This document shows, one piece after another, positions 36,626 through 44,994 of a stretch of DNA of 64,000 nt. Below the pieces are notes generated by a model that was not told the origin of the DNA, ran no database searches, and worked only from the letters and a program-made list of their open reading frames with translations. This DNA comes from a bacterium (lineage in GTDB: Bacteria > Actinomycetota > Acidimicrobiia > Spongiisociales > ZC4RG35): the NCBI GenBank assembly GCA_028824015.1, contig JAPPFC010000017.1, forward strand, positions 205,945-269,944, written 5' to 3'. The stretch's first letter is position 1; each line of letters begins with the position of its first letter. The position numbers and the translations under genes were made by a program.

Positions 36626-37492
36626 GTGTCAATTCGCCTTGAATCGGGTCCCGTCGTGGTAGGCAGAGCGGTCTCCACCGGTGCGGCTTCGCCTTCCCCC
36701 GCCTCGCCAGAGACGGCTCCCGTCATCTTCGACATCAAGGGTTTGAATGTCTATTACCGGGACTTTCACGCCGTGGCGGATACTGACCTCGACATTCATC
36801 GCAACGAGATAACCGCGTTGATCGGCCCGTCAGGTTGCGGCAAGTCCACCGTTCTTCGCTGTTTCAACAGGATGAACGACCTGATCGACGGAGCGCGGGT
36901 GGAGGGCAGGGTTCTCTATCACGGGATCGATCTTTACGGGCCGGCAGTTGACGCCGTCGAGGTTCGCCGACGGATCGGGATGGTGTTCCAGAAGCCGAAT
37001 CCCTTCCCCAAGTCCGTGTACGAGAACATCGTGTTCGGCCCGAAGGTGGCCGGATGGAAGGGCAACCTGGACGACCTGGTCGAGGAGTCCCTGCGTCGGG
37101 CCGCCCTGTGGGACGAGGTCAAGGACAAACTGGATGGCTCCGCACTTGACCTGAGCGGAGGCCAGCAGCAGAGACTGTGCATCGCCCGGGCGATCGCCAC
37201 CAGCCCGGATGTGGTTCTCATGGACGAGCCCTGCTCGGCGTTGGACCCCATCGCCACTTACCGTATAGAGAGTCTTATGAGGGAATTGAAGGAGCAATAC
37301 ACCATCGTGGTGGTCACCCACAACATGCAGCAGGCCGCCCGGGTGAGCGATCGAACGGCGTTCTTCTCGGTGGACGTGGGGGAGGAGGGCCAACGCACCG
37401 GCCGATTGGTGGAGTACGACGCCACCGATCAGGTGTTCACCGCTCCTTCCCTGAAGGAGACCGAGGACTACATCACCGGGAGGTTCGGATGA
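36626..37492 (+). CDS. pstB: phosphate ABC transporter ATPase
   Basis: A 288-residue ATPase energising phosphate uptake. Walker A is GPSGCGKST, the family motif [13 protein letters not shown] follows, the signature is [16 protein letters not shown] and Walker B is [16 protein letters not shown]. The GTG at 36626 has AAGGAG seven bases upstream. The N-terminus is about 25 residues longer than usual (Ala/Ser/Pro-rich). Its stop overlaps the phoU start (ATGA), coupling the two. Confidence 0.96.
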   Translation: MSIRLESGPVVVGRAVSTGAASPSPASPETAPVIFDIKGLNVYYRDFHAVADTDLDIHRNEITALIGPSGCGKSTVLRCFNRMNDLIDGARVEGRVLYHGIDLYGPAVDAVEVRRRIGMVFQKPNPFPKSVYENIVFGPKVAGWKGNLDDLVEESLRRAALWDEVKDKLDGSALDLSGGQQQRLCIARAIATSPDVVLMDEPCSALDPIATYRIESLMRELKEQYTIVVVTHNMQQAARVSDRTAFFSVDVGEEGQRTGRLVEYDATDQVFTAPSLKETEDYITGRFG

Positions 37493-38163
37493 CCACCGAC
37501 CAGCGCCCTGAGTTCCACGCCGCCCTGAACAGCCTCGAGGAGACCACCATGGACATGGCCGACCGGGTGGAGAAGATGGTGGGCATGGCGGTGAGGTCGC
37601 TTGTGACGTCCGACAATTCCCTGGTCACCGAGGTGATCTCCTCCGACGACAAGGTCGACGAACTCTACATGGACATCCGGAGCAGATGGATGCAGATCAT
37701 GGCCCGCCAACAGCCCATGGGCCGAGACCTGAGAATGATGGCCGCCATCCTGGAACTCAACAACACCCTGGAGCGCATGGGCGATCAGGCGGTGAATATC
37801 GCTCGCATAGCGCGGGCCACCGCCGGACTGCCCCGTGAGGAGACCATCCTGGCCAAGCTGGTGGAGATGGGCGACTTGGTGAAGCCGATGATCCGCACCT
37901 CCATCGACTGCTTCGTACGCCGGGACGCCGACGAGTGCCTTTTGCTCCCGGCCATGGACGTTCCCGTCGATGTTCTCAACCGCGGCATGTGGAAGCATGT
38001 GGTGGAATGCGGGCACGACCAGCCGCTCCTGGAGTGGGCCACCCGCATGGTGCTGGTCTCCCGGGCGCTGGAGAGGGTCGGCGACCAGGCGGTGGACATC
38101 GGCGAGCAGGTGGCCTTCCTGATGACCGGAGATCACCACGAATTCACCCGGTACACCGGATAA
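37489..38163 (+). CDS. phoU: phosphate uptake regulator PhoU
   Basis: A 224-residue all-helical protein with two PhoU repeats. Each contains the metal-binding E/D-x3-D pattern, seen as [15 protein letters not shown] and [15 protein letters not shown]. It links PstB to the sensor kinase and restrains phosphate-starvation signalling. The start ATG overlaps the pstB stop by four bases and its TAA overlaps the next ATG by one base. Confidence 0.95.
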   Translation: MTTDQRPEFHAALNSLEETTMDMADRVEKMVGMAVRSLVTSDNSLVTEVISSDDKVDELYMDIRSRWMQIMARQQPMGRDLRMMAAILELNNTLERMGDQAVNIARIARATAGLPREETILAKLVEMGDLVKPMIRTSIDCFVRRDADECLLLPAMDVPVDVLNRGMWKHVVECGHDQPLLEWATRMVLVSRALERVGDQAVDIGEQVAFLMTGDHHEFTRYTG

Positions 38164-38876
38164 TGTCCCGGGTCCCCGAGGCGACCCATCGGGTGCTGGT
38201 CGTGGAGGACGAGCCTGCCATCTCCGAGTCGATCTCCTATGCGCTGGAAACCGAGGGAATGGTGGTGGAGGCGGCCTACACCTTCTCCGAGGCGCTGTCG
38301 CGGGTGCGCACTCGCCCCCCCTCGCTGGTCCTCTTGGACGTGATGCTTCCCGGCGGCTCCGGCCTGGACATCTGCCGGGAGATCCGGTCCTTCTCCGACG
38401 TGCCCATCATCGTGCTTTCCGCCCGCGACGCCGAGTCCGACAAGGTCGCCGGCCTGGAGTTGGGCGCCGACGACTACGTGACCAAGCCCTTCTCCATGCG
38501 GGAGTTGATCGCCCGGGTCCGCTCCCACATCCGGCGGGCGGCCCGCACCGGGCAGATGTCGGAAACCAACGAGGTGCTCCGGGGCGGGCCGGTGGAGTTG
38601 GACGTGGACGCCCACGAGACCAGGGTCCGGGGAGAGGCGGTCACCCTGCGACCCAAGGAATTCGACCTCTTGGAGACGCTCATGCGTCGCCAGGGCCGGT
38701 TGGTGACCCGGGAGACACTGCTGAGCGAGGTCTGGGGCTCCTCCTTCTATGGAGACTCCAGAACCCTGGACGTCCATGTCAAGCGACTCCGGCACAAGAT
38801 CGAGGAGGATTACTCCAAGCCCCGCTACCTGGTGACTGTTCGGGGCCTCGGCTACAAGTTCGTCGATGCGTCCTGA
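38163..38876 (+). CDS. OmpR-family response regulator of the phosphate operon
   Basis: A 237-residue two-domain regulator. The receiver domain has the acidic pair VEDE at 14-17, phosphoacceptor D59 in LVLLDVMLPGGSG and the switch Lys in DDYVTKPFS. The C-terminal winged helix has LRPKEFDLLETLMRRQGRLVTRE and RTLDVHVKRLRHKIE, typical of the OmpR/PhoB family. By position after phoU it is the RegX3/PhoP/PhoB equivalent, likely binding the PHO box before pstS. Confidence 0.93.
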   Translation: MSRVPEATHRVLVVEDEPAISESISYALETEGMVVEAAYTFSEALSRVRTRPPSLVLLDVMLPGGSGLDICREIRSFSDVPIIVLSARDAESDKVAGLELGADDYVTKPFSMRELIARVRSHIRRAARTGQMSETNEVLRGGPVELDVDAHETRVRGEAVTLRPKEFDLLETLMRRQGRLVTRETLLSEVWGSSFYGDSRTLDVHVKRLRHKIEEDYSKPRYLVTVRGLGYKFVDAS

Positions 38877-40218
38877 CGGACGCTCACAACACTCCCTGAT
38901 ACGGCGCCTGATCGTCAACCTGGCGGTCGTCGCCGGCATGGCGGCCGTCCTGGGAGCGGTGCTGAACGCCGCCCTGGGAACGCCGCCCTGGCTGGCCGGT
39001 CTGATCTCGGGGATCCTGGGTCTCGGAGCCTACGGCATGGTCCTGTTCCGGCTGCGCAACACCCTGGTGGGATTGGGCCAGGCGGCGGAGGACCTGTTGG
39101 GTAGGGACGCCGAACCCCGGCCGCGGCCCACGGGCATCGAAGAGGTGGACCGCCTGGCGGACTCTCTCCGGAGGGCCGGACGCCACTTCCGGGACACCGA
39201 GGACGCCCTCCGGAGAGAACGGAGTCTCCTGGAGGTGGTGCTCGAAGCACTGCCCGGAGGTGTCCTGCTGGTGGAAGCCGACGACCAGGTGGCCTATTCG
39301 AACTCGGCCTGCCGCCAGATGCTGGGCACCGTGGAAGACCCGTCGGGCCGTCTGGCGCTCCGACAGATCAGGGGAATGGTGACCCGGGCGCGGGGCAGCG
39401 ATCAGTTCTATGAGGAGATCCTGCACCGCGGCTATCCGGAACGCACCCTGGCCGTGAGGGCCTTCACGATCGACGCCGAAGGGCGGGTGCTGTTGATCGT
39501 TCTGGATCTCACCGAGAGCAGGCGGGTGGAGACCATGCGGCGGGACTTCGTCACCGACGCCTCCCACGAACTGAAGACCCCGGTGGCCTCGGTTCTCGCC
39601 TCGGCCGAGGCTCTGCAAATGGCCCTGGAGAACGATCCGGTGTCGAGCCGGATGTTCGCCGACCGGGTCCTGTCGGCGGCCTTGCGCCTGTCACGGCTGA
39701 TCTCGGACCTGCTGGATCTCTCCCGCCTGGAGGCACAGGACCCCACCGCCGATGACTTCGACCTGGAAGAGGTGGTGATCTCGGAGGTGAAGCCGTTTGT
39801 CACCTCCGCCCGCCAGAAGGACATCGCATTCTCGGTGGAGACCACCGCCGCGGCAGTGAGGGGGTCGTCGGCCGAACTCGGCCTGGCCATCCGGAACCTG
39901 TGCGACAACGCGCTCCGGTACACCGAGGAGGGCGGGAGGATCGCGGTCACCCTCGATCGGCGCAACGGCGAGGCGGCCGTGACGGTCACCGACACGGGAG
40001 TGGGGATCCCCGGCAGGGACCTGGGACGGATATTCGAGAGGTTCTACCGGGTGGACGTGGCTCGCTCCCGGGGAACGGGGGGCACCGGTTTGGGTCTGGC
40101 GTTGGTCAAGCATGTCGCCGAGCGGCACGGGGGGAAGGTGACGGTGGAGAGCCTCCTGGGAGAGGGATCCACCTTTGTGCTCCGGATCCCCCTGGCAGTG
40201 ACGGACACCTCCCACTGA
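38866..40218 (+). CDS. membrane sensor histidine kinase of the phosphate operon
   Basis: A 450-residue kinase overlapping the regulator gene by 11 bases. Two membrane helices at about residues 12-30 and 38-58 with almost no extracellular loop argue against direct external sensing, as in PhoR/SenX3. A HAMP-like linker and a PAS domain (about residues 115-215) follow. The phosphorylated His is H234 in DASHELKTPVASV. The catalytic domain has NLCDNALRYT, DTGVGIPG, RIFERFYRVD and GTGLGLALVKHV. It probably reads phosphate flux through PstB and PhoU. Confidence 0.94.
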   Translation: MRPDGRSQHSLIRRLIVNLAVVAGMAAVLGAVLNAALGTPPWLAGLISGILGLGAYGMVLFRLRNTLVGLGQAAEDLLGRDAEPRPRPTGIEEVDRLADSLRRAGRHFRDTEDALRRERSLLEVVLEALPGGVLLVEADDQVAYSNSACRQMLGTVEDPSGRLALRQIRGMVTRARGSDQFYEEILHRGYPERTLAVRAFTIDAEGRVLLIVLDLTESRRVETMRRDFVTDASHELKTPVASVLASAEALQMALENDPVSSRMFADRVLSAALRLSRLISDLLDLSRLEAQDPTADDFDLEEVVISEVKPFVTSARQKDIAFSVETTAAAVRGSSAELGLAIRNLCDNALRYTEEGGRIAVTLDRRNGEAAVTVTDTGVGIPGRDLGRIFERFYRVDVARSRGTGGTGLGLALVKHVAERHGGKVTVESLLGEGSTFVLRIPLAVTDTSH

Positions 40219-40294
40219 GGGAGGCTCTCTTTCCTCCGGACCTCTTCGGCCCTGGCCGGTCCGCAGGTCGGGGCGGGGGCGCTCTGGGGGTATC

Positions 40295-41725
40295 GTGAAA
40301 ACCCGAATGGTCTACGATGCGGTGGTGGTCGGAGCGGGTCCCAACGGCCTGACCGCGGCGGTCGTCCTGGCGGAGGCGGGATGTTCCACATTGGTGGTGG
40401 AGGCTTCGGAGAGCATCGGCGGCGGTTCCCGCACGGCGGAACTGACTCTCGGGGGGTTCCGCCACGACGTGTGCGCCACGGCCCACCCCCTGGGGCGGGG
40501 ATCGCCCGTCTTTCGCCGTCTTCCCCTGGCGAAGTACGGGTTGCGTTGGGTCCATCCGCCCACAGCCCTGGCCCATCCGCTCGACGACGGCGAGGTGGTG
40601 GTGCTCGGCCGTTCGGTCGAGGAGACCTCCGAGGGCCTGGGCGCCGATGGGGTCCGCTACCGGCGGAGAATCGAAGGCATCGACCGGGCGTGGCCCGGGA
40701 TCGAAGACCGTTTCCTGGGGCCGGCGCTGGGATCGGCGTCCGATCCGCTGGGGATGCTGAAACTGGCGTCCTTTGTCCGTCCGGCCTCCTGGGAAATGGG
40801 GAGGTTCAAGGGCCCGGCGGCCCGTTCCCTGCTGGCGGGCTGTGCGGCTCACTCGATGATGCCGCTCGGAAGGTTGTTCACCGCCGGGGTGGGATGGCTT
40901 CTCCTGGCGGCCGGGCACCGGTACGGATGGCCCTTCGTGGCGGGAGGCTCCCAGGCTTTGGTGGATGCCCTGGCGTCTCACTTCACCGACATGGGAGGTG
41001 AGATCGAGACCGGGCGCCGGATCACCGACCTGGCTCAGCTTCCCCCCTCCAGGGTGGTGCTGGCGGACGTGGCGCCCGGGGCGCTCACAGGCATGTTCGG
41101 AGAGGAAGGGTCTGCCCGTACGGCTGGGGTTGGAAGAGGATTCCGCCACGGCCCGGGGGTCTTCAAGCTGGACTGGGCGCTGTCCCGACCGGTGCCGTGG
41201 AGGGATGCCCGGATGGCGATGGCCGGGGTGCTCCACCTGGGAGGCGACCATCGGCAGATCGCCTCGGCCGAGCGGATGGTGTGGCGCGGCCACGCTCCCG
41301 ACCGGCCCTTCGTGATTGCTGCTCAACCTTCCCGGTTCGATCCCTCCCGCACCCCGGGGGGAGGACAGACCCTGTGGGCTTACACTCACGTGCCTTCCGG
41401 GAGCCCGGTCGACATGCGGGAGGCGGTGGAGGCTGAGATCGAGCGGCATGCTCCGGGGTTCTCCGAGACCGTCCTGGCCTGTCACACCGTCGCGGCCTCG
41501 GAGTGGGAGAGCTACAACCCCAATTACGTGGGGGGAGACATCGGCGGCGGGGTGATGGGCGTGCGCCGGTTGCTGCGGGGGCCCTTCCGGGGACGGTCAC
41601 CCTACGGGACGGGAGTGGACGGGATCTTTCTCTGTTCGTCCTCCACTCCCCCGGGAGCGGGTGTCCACGGCATGTGCGGCTACCACGCCGCCCAGGCGGC
41701 CCTGGGGAGGATCAAATCCGGGTGA
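40295..41725 (+). CDS. FAD-dependent oxidoreductase, phytoene-desaturase-like superfamily
   Basis: A 476-residue flavoprotein. The N-terminal dinucleotide-binding motif is DAVVVGAGPNGLTAAVVLAEAG. The C-terminus contains GVDGIFLCSSSTPPGAGVHGMCGYHAA, the FAD-binding end found in CrtI/phytoene-desaturase-like and related oxidoreductases. No carotenoid genes are nearby, and these proteins have many uncharacterised roles. GTG 40295 is the farthest start; ATG 40307 leaves only five residues before the first strand and is equally possible. It is a monocistronic unit. Confidence 0.85.
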   Translation: MKTRMVYDAVVVGAGPNGLTAAVVLAEAGCSTLVVEASESIGGGSRTAELTLGGFRHDVCATAHPLGRGSPVFRRLPLAKYGLRWVHPPTALAHPLDDGEVVVLGRSVEETSEGLGADGVRYRRRIEGIDRAWPGIEDRFLGPALGSASDPLGMLKLASFVRPASWEMGRFKGPAARSLLAGCAAHSMMPLGRLFTAGVGWLLLAAGHRYGWPFVAGGSQALVDALASHFTDMGGEIETGRRITDLAQLPPSRVVLADVAPGALTGMFGEEGSARTAGVGRGFRHGPGVFKLDWALSRPVPWRDARMAMAGVLHLGGDHRQIASAERMVWRGHAPDRPFVIAAQPSRFDPSRTPGGGQTLWAYTHVPSGSPVDMREAVEAEIERHAPGFSETVLACHTVAASEWESYNPNYVGGDIGGGVMGVRRLLRGPFRGRSPYGTGVDGIFLCSSSTPPGAGVHGMCGYHAAQAALGRIKSG

Positions 41726-42034
41726 CGGGTCTCCCCTTTTTCGCGAAAACGGGCACTATCTCGCGAAACCGGGACTGGTTTTTCTGCCCTCCGGGCCCAT
41801 CCCCCACCACCACCGAGCCATCTCGGGTCGCGAAAATCCGCGGGGCGGTGATAGGTGCGGATTCTCGGATCCCTAACGTCCTCAGCCGGAGAGCTCTGGT
41901 CCGGCCGGAGGCTGTGTTGTAGTTAATACAGGGTGTGACCGGGATACGAGGAAGTCAACCCCCACGTAACTAAGTTTTTCGCGCTCTCGCTGGAATTCCT
42001 GGCGGTTGAAGGATTTCCGTCCCTACCGGGGTCC
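41726..42034. promoter_or_regulatory. 309-bp intergenic region with TCGCGA pair
   Basis: Space between two convergent genes, so no promoters are required here. TCGCGA occurs at 41741 and 41761 (exactly 20 bp apart, both followed by AAA) and again at 41828. An imperfect inverted repeat CTGTgTT...AAtACAG lies at about 41913-41933. No coding frame is convincing. Confidence 0.45.
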
Positions 42035-42811
42035 CTAGTGCTCGGCGGGCTCGAAGATGGTGAAGGTCCCCTTCTGGTCGTCGTTGACGACTGCGAAGCG
42101 GCCCACCGCTATCTCCGTTACCGGGACGCAGACGTCGCCTCCCAGGCTCTCCACGCGGGCGGCTGCCTCGTCGGCGTCGGCTACCTGGATGTAGACCATC
42201 CAGTGGGGAGGGATCTCTCCCCAGTTATCGTCCATGACTATTACCCCGGCGGTCGGCATCTCCCCGACGTTGGCCAGGTGGTATTCGCCACCCTGGAGCA
42301 TGGGCATGCTGCTCCACTCCCACCCGAACAGCCCGCTGTAGAAGCGCTGGGTGGCTTCCAGGTCCCTGGTGTACAACTCGTTCCACACCAGCGCGCCGGG
42401 GGTGTTCTTCACCTCGGCGGGGCCGGACTCCAGTGCCTGCCAGAGGAAGAACGCCGCTCCTCCGCCCGGTTCCTCCAGGAGGGCGACCTTTCCGTTCCCC
42501 ACGTCGGCGGGCCCCATGCGGAAGGTGGCGCCCAGGGACCGGGCGACCTCGGCGGTGGCCTCCATGTCGGCGGTGGCGATGTAGGAGAACCAGAGAGGCG
42601 GCACCCCCTCGGGGAACATGCCCGGCATCGATGGTCCCATGGCGCCCACGGTCTTTCCGTCCAGGTTGAACATGGTGTAGGTCATCCCGGTGTCGCCCAT
42701 GGGAACATCGGTCCACTCCCAACCGAACATGCCGTTGTAGAAGGTCTTGCCCCGCTCGGGATCGGGAAGGTAGATGTCCATCCAGCAGAAAGTGCCGTGG
42801 GGGTGCTTCAT
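42035..42811 (-). CDS. two-domain VOC (glyoxalase-fold) protein
   Basis: A 258-residue protein with two glyoxalase-fold domains, each opening with the same pattern (MDIYLPDPERGKTFYNGMFGWEW at about residue 11 and ELYTRDLEATQRFYSGLFGWEW at about 145). This tandem form is common in actinobacteria, where the two halves make one metal site or a binding cleft. Substrate unknown. The upstream region borders the tRNA gene, whose transcript runs the same way. Confidence 0.87.
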   Translation of the reverse strand: MKHPHGTFCWMDIYLPDPERGKTFYNGMFGWEWTDVPMGDTGMTYTMFNLDGKTVGAMGPSMPGMFPEGVPPLWFSYIATADMEATAEVARSLGATFRMGPADVGNGKVALLEEPGGGAAFFLWQALESGPAEVKNTPGALVWNELYTRDLEATQRFYSGLFGWEWSSMPMLQGGEYHLANVGEMPTAGVIVMDDNWGEIPPHWMVYIQVADADEAAARVESLGGDVCVPVTEIAVGRFAVVNDDQKGTFTIFEPAEH

Positions 42812-42863
42812 CGATGTCGCTCCTTGAAGTTGGGCGGCCGCGGCCGCCTCGTGCTATCTCCAG

Positions 42864-42938
42864 CACGCCCGGAGGGACTCGAACCCCCAACCTTCTGATC
42901 CGTAGTCAGACGCTCTGTCCAAATTGAGCTACGGGCGC
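42864..42938 (-). tRNA. tRNA-Arg (anticodon ACG)
   Basis: A complete cloverleaf on the minus strand. The acceptor GCGCCCG pairs with CGGGCGT (one G-U), the D-arm is GCTC/GAGC with a ten-base loop, and the anticodon stem TCTGA/TCAGA encloses CTACGGA, giving anticodon ACG (read as ICG after deamination). The T-arm is GGGGG/CCCTC around TTCGAGT. The 3' CCA is not encoded. Confidence 0.96.
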
Positions 42939-43128
42939 AGGGCCTGAACCAAAGGATAAGCCTACCCGGGGACACGAAACCCCGCGGAGGGTTCTTATCT
43001 GGGGATTTTCCGGGTCAAGACTCGATGGGCGCCGACCCTATGAGGGTGACAAATGTCGGTTTCCGTCCATCCGGTCGGTTATTCTGATGTTCCCAAGCTG
43101 GGAGGCTCAAAAGGATGAGCGCAGGACC

Positions 43129-44895
43129 ATGACTGGCGAAGCCATCTTGGTGCTGGCGATTCTGGTCGGCACGGTAGCGCTATTCGTTTCGGAGAAATAT
43201 CCGCTCGATCTGGTGGCGATGATCGGGCTGGGCGCGTTGCTGATCTTCGGGCTGGTGACTCCCGAGGAAGGATTCTCCGGATTCAGCAACCCCGCCACGC
43301 TCACCGTGGCGGCGATGTTCATCCTGAGCGCCGGCCTGCAAAAAACCGGCGCCACCGCCGCGGTGGGACGGCTCATGGTGCGTTACGGGCGAAGCCACTA
43401 CTCAGCTCTGGTCGTGATAATGGCCACCATCACGGTCATGTCGGCATTCGTCAACAACACCGCCGCCGTCGCCGTCTTCATCCCTCTTGTGACGATCCTC
43501 GCCAACCGACGGAGGATCTCGGCGTCCAAGCTGCTGATCCCACTCTCCTATGCCTCCCAGTTCGGCGGGGTGTGCACTCTGATCGGAACCTCCACCAACC
43601 TCCTGGTGAGTTCCATCTCCGATCAGGCCGGTTACGGCCCTTTCAGCATGTTCGAGTTCAGCCGGATGGGATTGATCCTCTTCGCAGCCGGGGTCGCCTT
43701 CTTCCTGGTGTTCGGACGGTGGCTGCTGCCCGACCGCCAGCAGAGGGAGTTGGCTTCCACCTATCACCTGGGCGAGTACGTCACCGAGTTGAGGGTCCGC
43801 CAGAGGTCTCCCCTGGTGGGCAAGTCGGTGATCGAGAGCAGGCTCGGGGTGGATCATGACGTGACCGTCCTGCGGGTGCTGGAGGGAGGCGAAGCCGGTT
43901 GGGCGCCCCTGCGGCAGACTCTCAAACCGGACGACGTGTTGCTGGTGCACGGATCGATCGCCGACCTGATGCGCCTGCAGGGATCGATGGGGATGGAACT
44001 GAACGTCGACTTCAAACTCCGCGACGAGACCCTGCAAACCGAGGACCTGCGCCTCGTCCAGGCCCTGGTGGCGCCCGGCTCTCCCCTGATCGGCCACACG
44101 CTGAAGGAGGCGGACTTCCGCAACCGCTACAAGGCCCTGGTGCTGGCCATGCAGCGGCGGGGGGAGACCATCAACGACAAGCTCAGTTCGATCACCCTCA
44201 GCATGGGTGACGTCCTGTTGGTCCAGGCCCACGAAGGGGAGATAACCACCCTTCGGCGCAGCAACGACTTCATCGTCCTCAACGAGGTGCCGGGCTCGGT
44301 CCTTCGCCGCAAGGCCCCCCTGGCCATCGGGATCATCGTGGCGGTGGTGGGCCTGGCGGCGTTCAACGTTTTCCCGATCCTGGTCACCGCCCTGTTGGGC
44401 TGCGTGGCGATGCTGGTCACCCGGGTGCTCCGCCTGGAGGAGGCCTACAACGCCGTCAACTGGCAGGTCATCTTCCTGCTGGCCGGGATCCTTCCCCTGG
44501 GGTTGGCCATGCAGAAGAGCGGCGCGGCCGGTGCGCTGGCCGAGCGGGCGGTGGAAGTGGTGGGGGACATGGGACCGGTGGCGGTGCTGGCCGTGATCTA
44601 TCTGATGACCTCCGTCATGACCGACACCATGACCAACGCGGCGGCCGCGGTGCTGCTGGCGCCCATCGCCATCTCGACCGCTGAACAGATCGGGGTCGAT
44701 CCCCGCCCGTTCTTGATGGCGATCACCTTCGCCGCCTCCACCGGGTTCTCGACGCCGGTCGGTTACCAGACCAACACCATGATCTACAACCCCGGGGGAT
44801 ACAAGTACACCGACTTTTTACGCACCGGCGTGCCGCTAAGTATCCTGTTCTGGATATTGTCGGTGATCTTCATCCCCCAGTTCTGGGCCTTCTAG
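43129..44895 (+). CDS. SLC13-type permease with two RCK_C domains
   Basis: A 588-residue ion-transporter/SLC13-superfamily permease (citrate/sulfate/dicarboxylate-type). Two hydrophobic halves flank a soluble insert at about residues 210-400 that holds two TrkA-C/RCK_C domains (SPLVGKSVIESRL...LKPDDVLLVHG and SPLIGHTLKEADF...LSMGDVLLVQA). The hairpin motifs NNTAAVAVFIPLV and GTSTNLLVSS, and later MTNAAAAVLLAPIA and GFSTPVGYQTN, are the repeated substrate/sodium sites. ATG 43129 has AGGA nearby and a TATTCT at 43080-43085 as a plausible -10; ATG 43087 is less likely. Substrate unknown. Confidence 0.88.
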   Translation: MTGEAILVLAILVGTVALFVSEKYPLDLVAMIGLGALLIFGLVTPEEGFSGFSNPATLTVAAMFILSAGLQKTGATAAVGRLMVRYGRSHYSALVVIMATITVMSAFVNNTAAVAVFIPLVTILANRRRISASKLLIPLSYASQFGGVCTLIGTSTNLLVSSISDQAGYGPFSMFEFSRMGLILFAAGVAFFLVFGRWLLPDRQQRELASTYHLGEYVTELRVRQRSPLVGKSVIESRLGVDHDVTVLRVLEGGEAGWAPLRQTLKPDDVLLVHGSIADLMRLQGSMGMELNVDFKLRDETLQTEDLRLVQALVAPGSPLIGHTLKEADFRNRYKALVLAMQRRGETINDKLSSITLSMGDVLLVQAHEGEITTLRRSNDFIVLNEVPGSVLRRKAPLAIGIIVAVVGLAAFNVFPILVTALLGCVAMLVTRVLRLEEAYNAVNWQVIFLLAGILPLGLAMQKSGAAGALAERAVEVVGDMGPVAVLAVIYLMTSVMTDTMTNAAAAVLLAPIAISTAEQIGVDPRPFLMAITFAASTGFSTPVGYQTNTMIYNPGGYKYTDFLRTGVPLSILFWILSVIFIPQFWAF

Positions 44896-44994
44896 CCAAG
44901 GTAGTGACCGGAGGTGCGGGGCATCCGGAATCGGGGACGGTCGGGTACCCGCCACCGGTTTCCCATGGGTGATGCCAGCTCGTAAGGTGGCCGG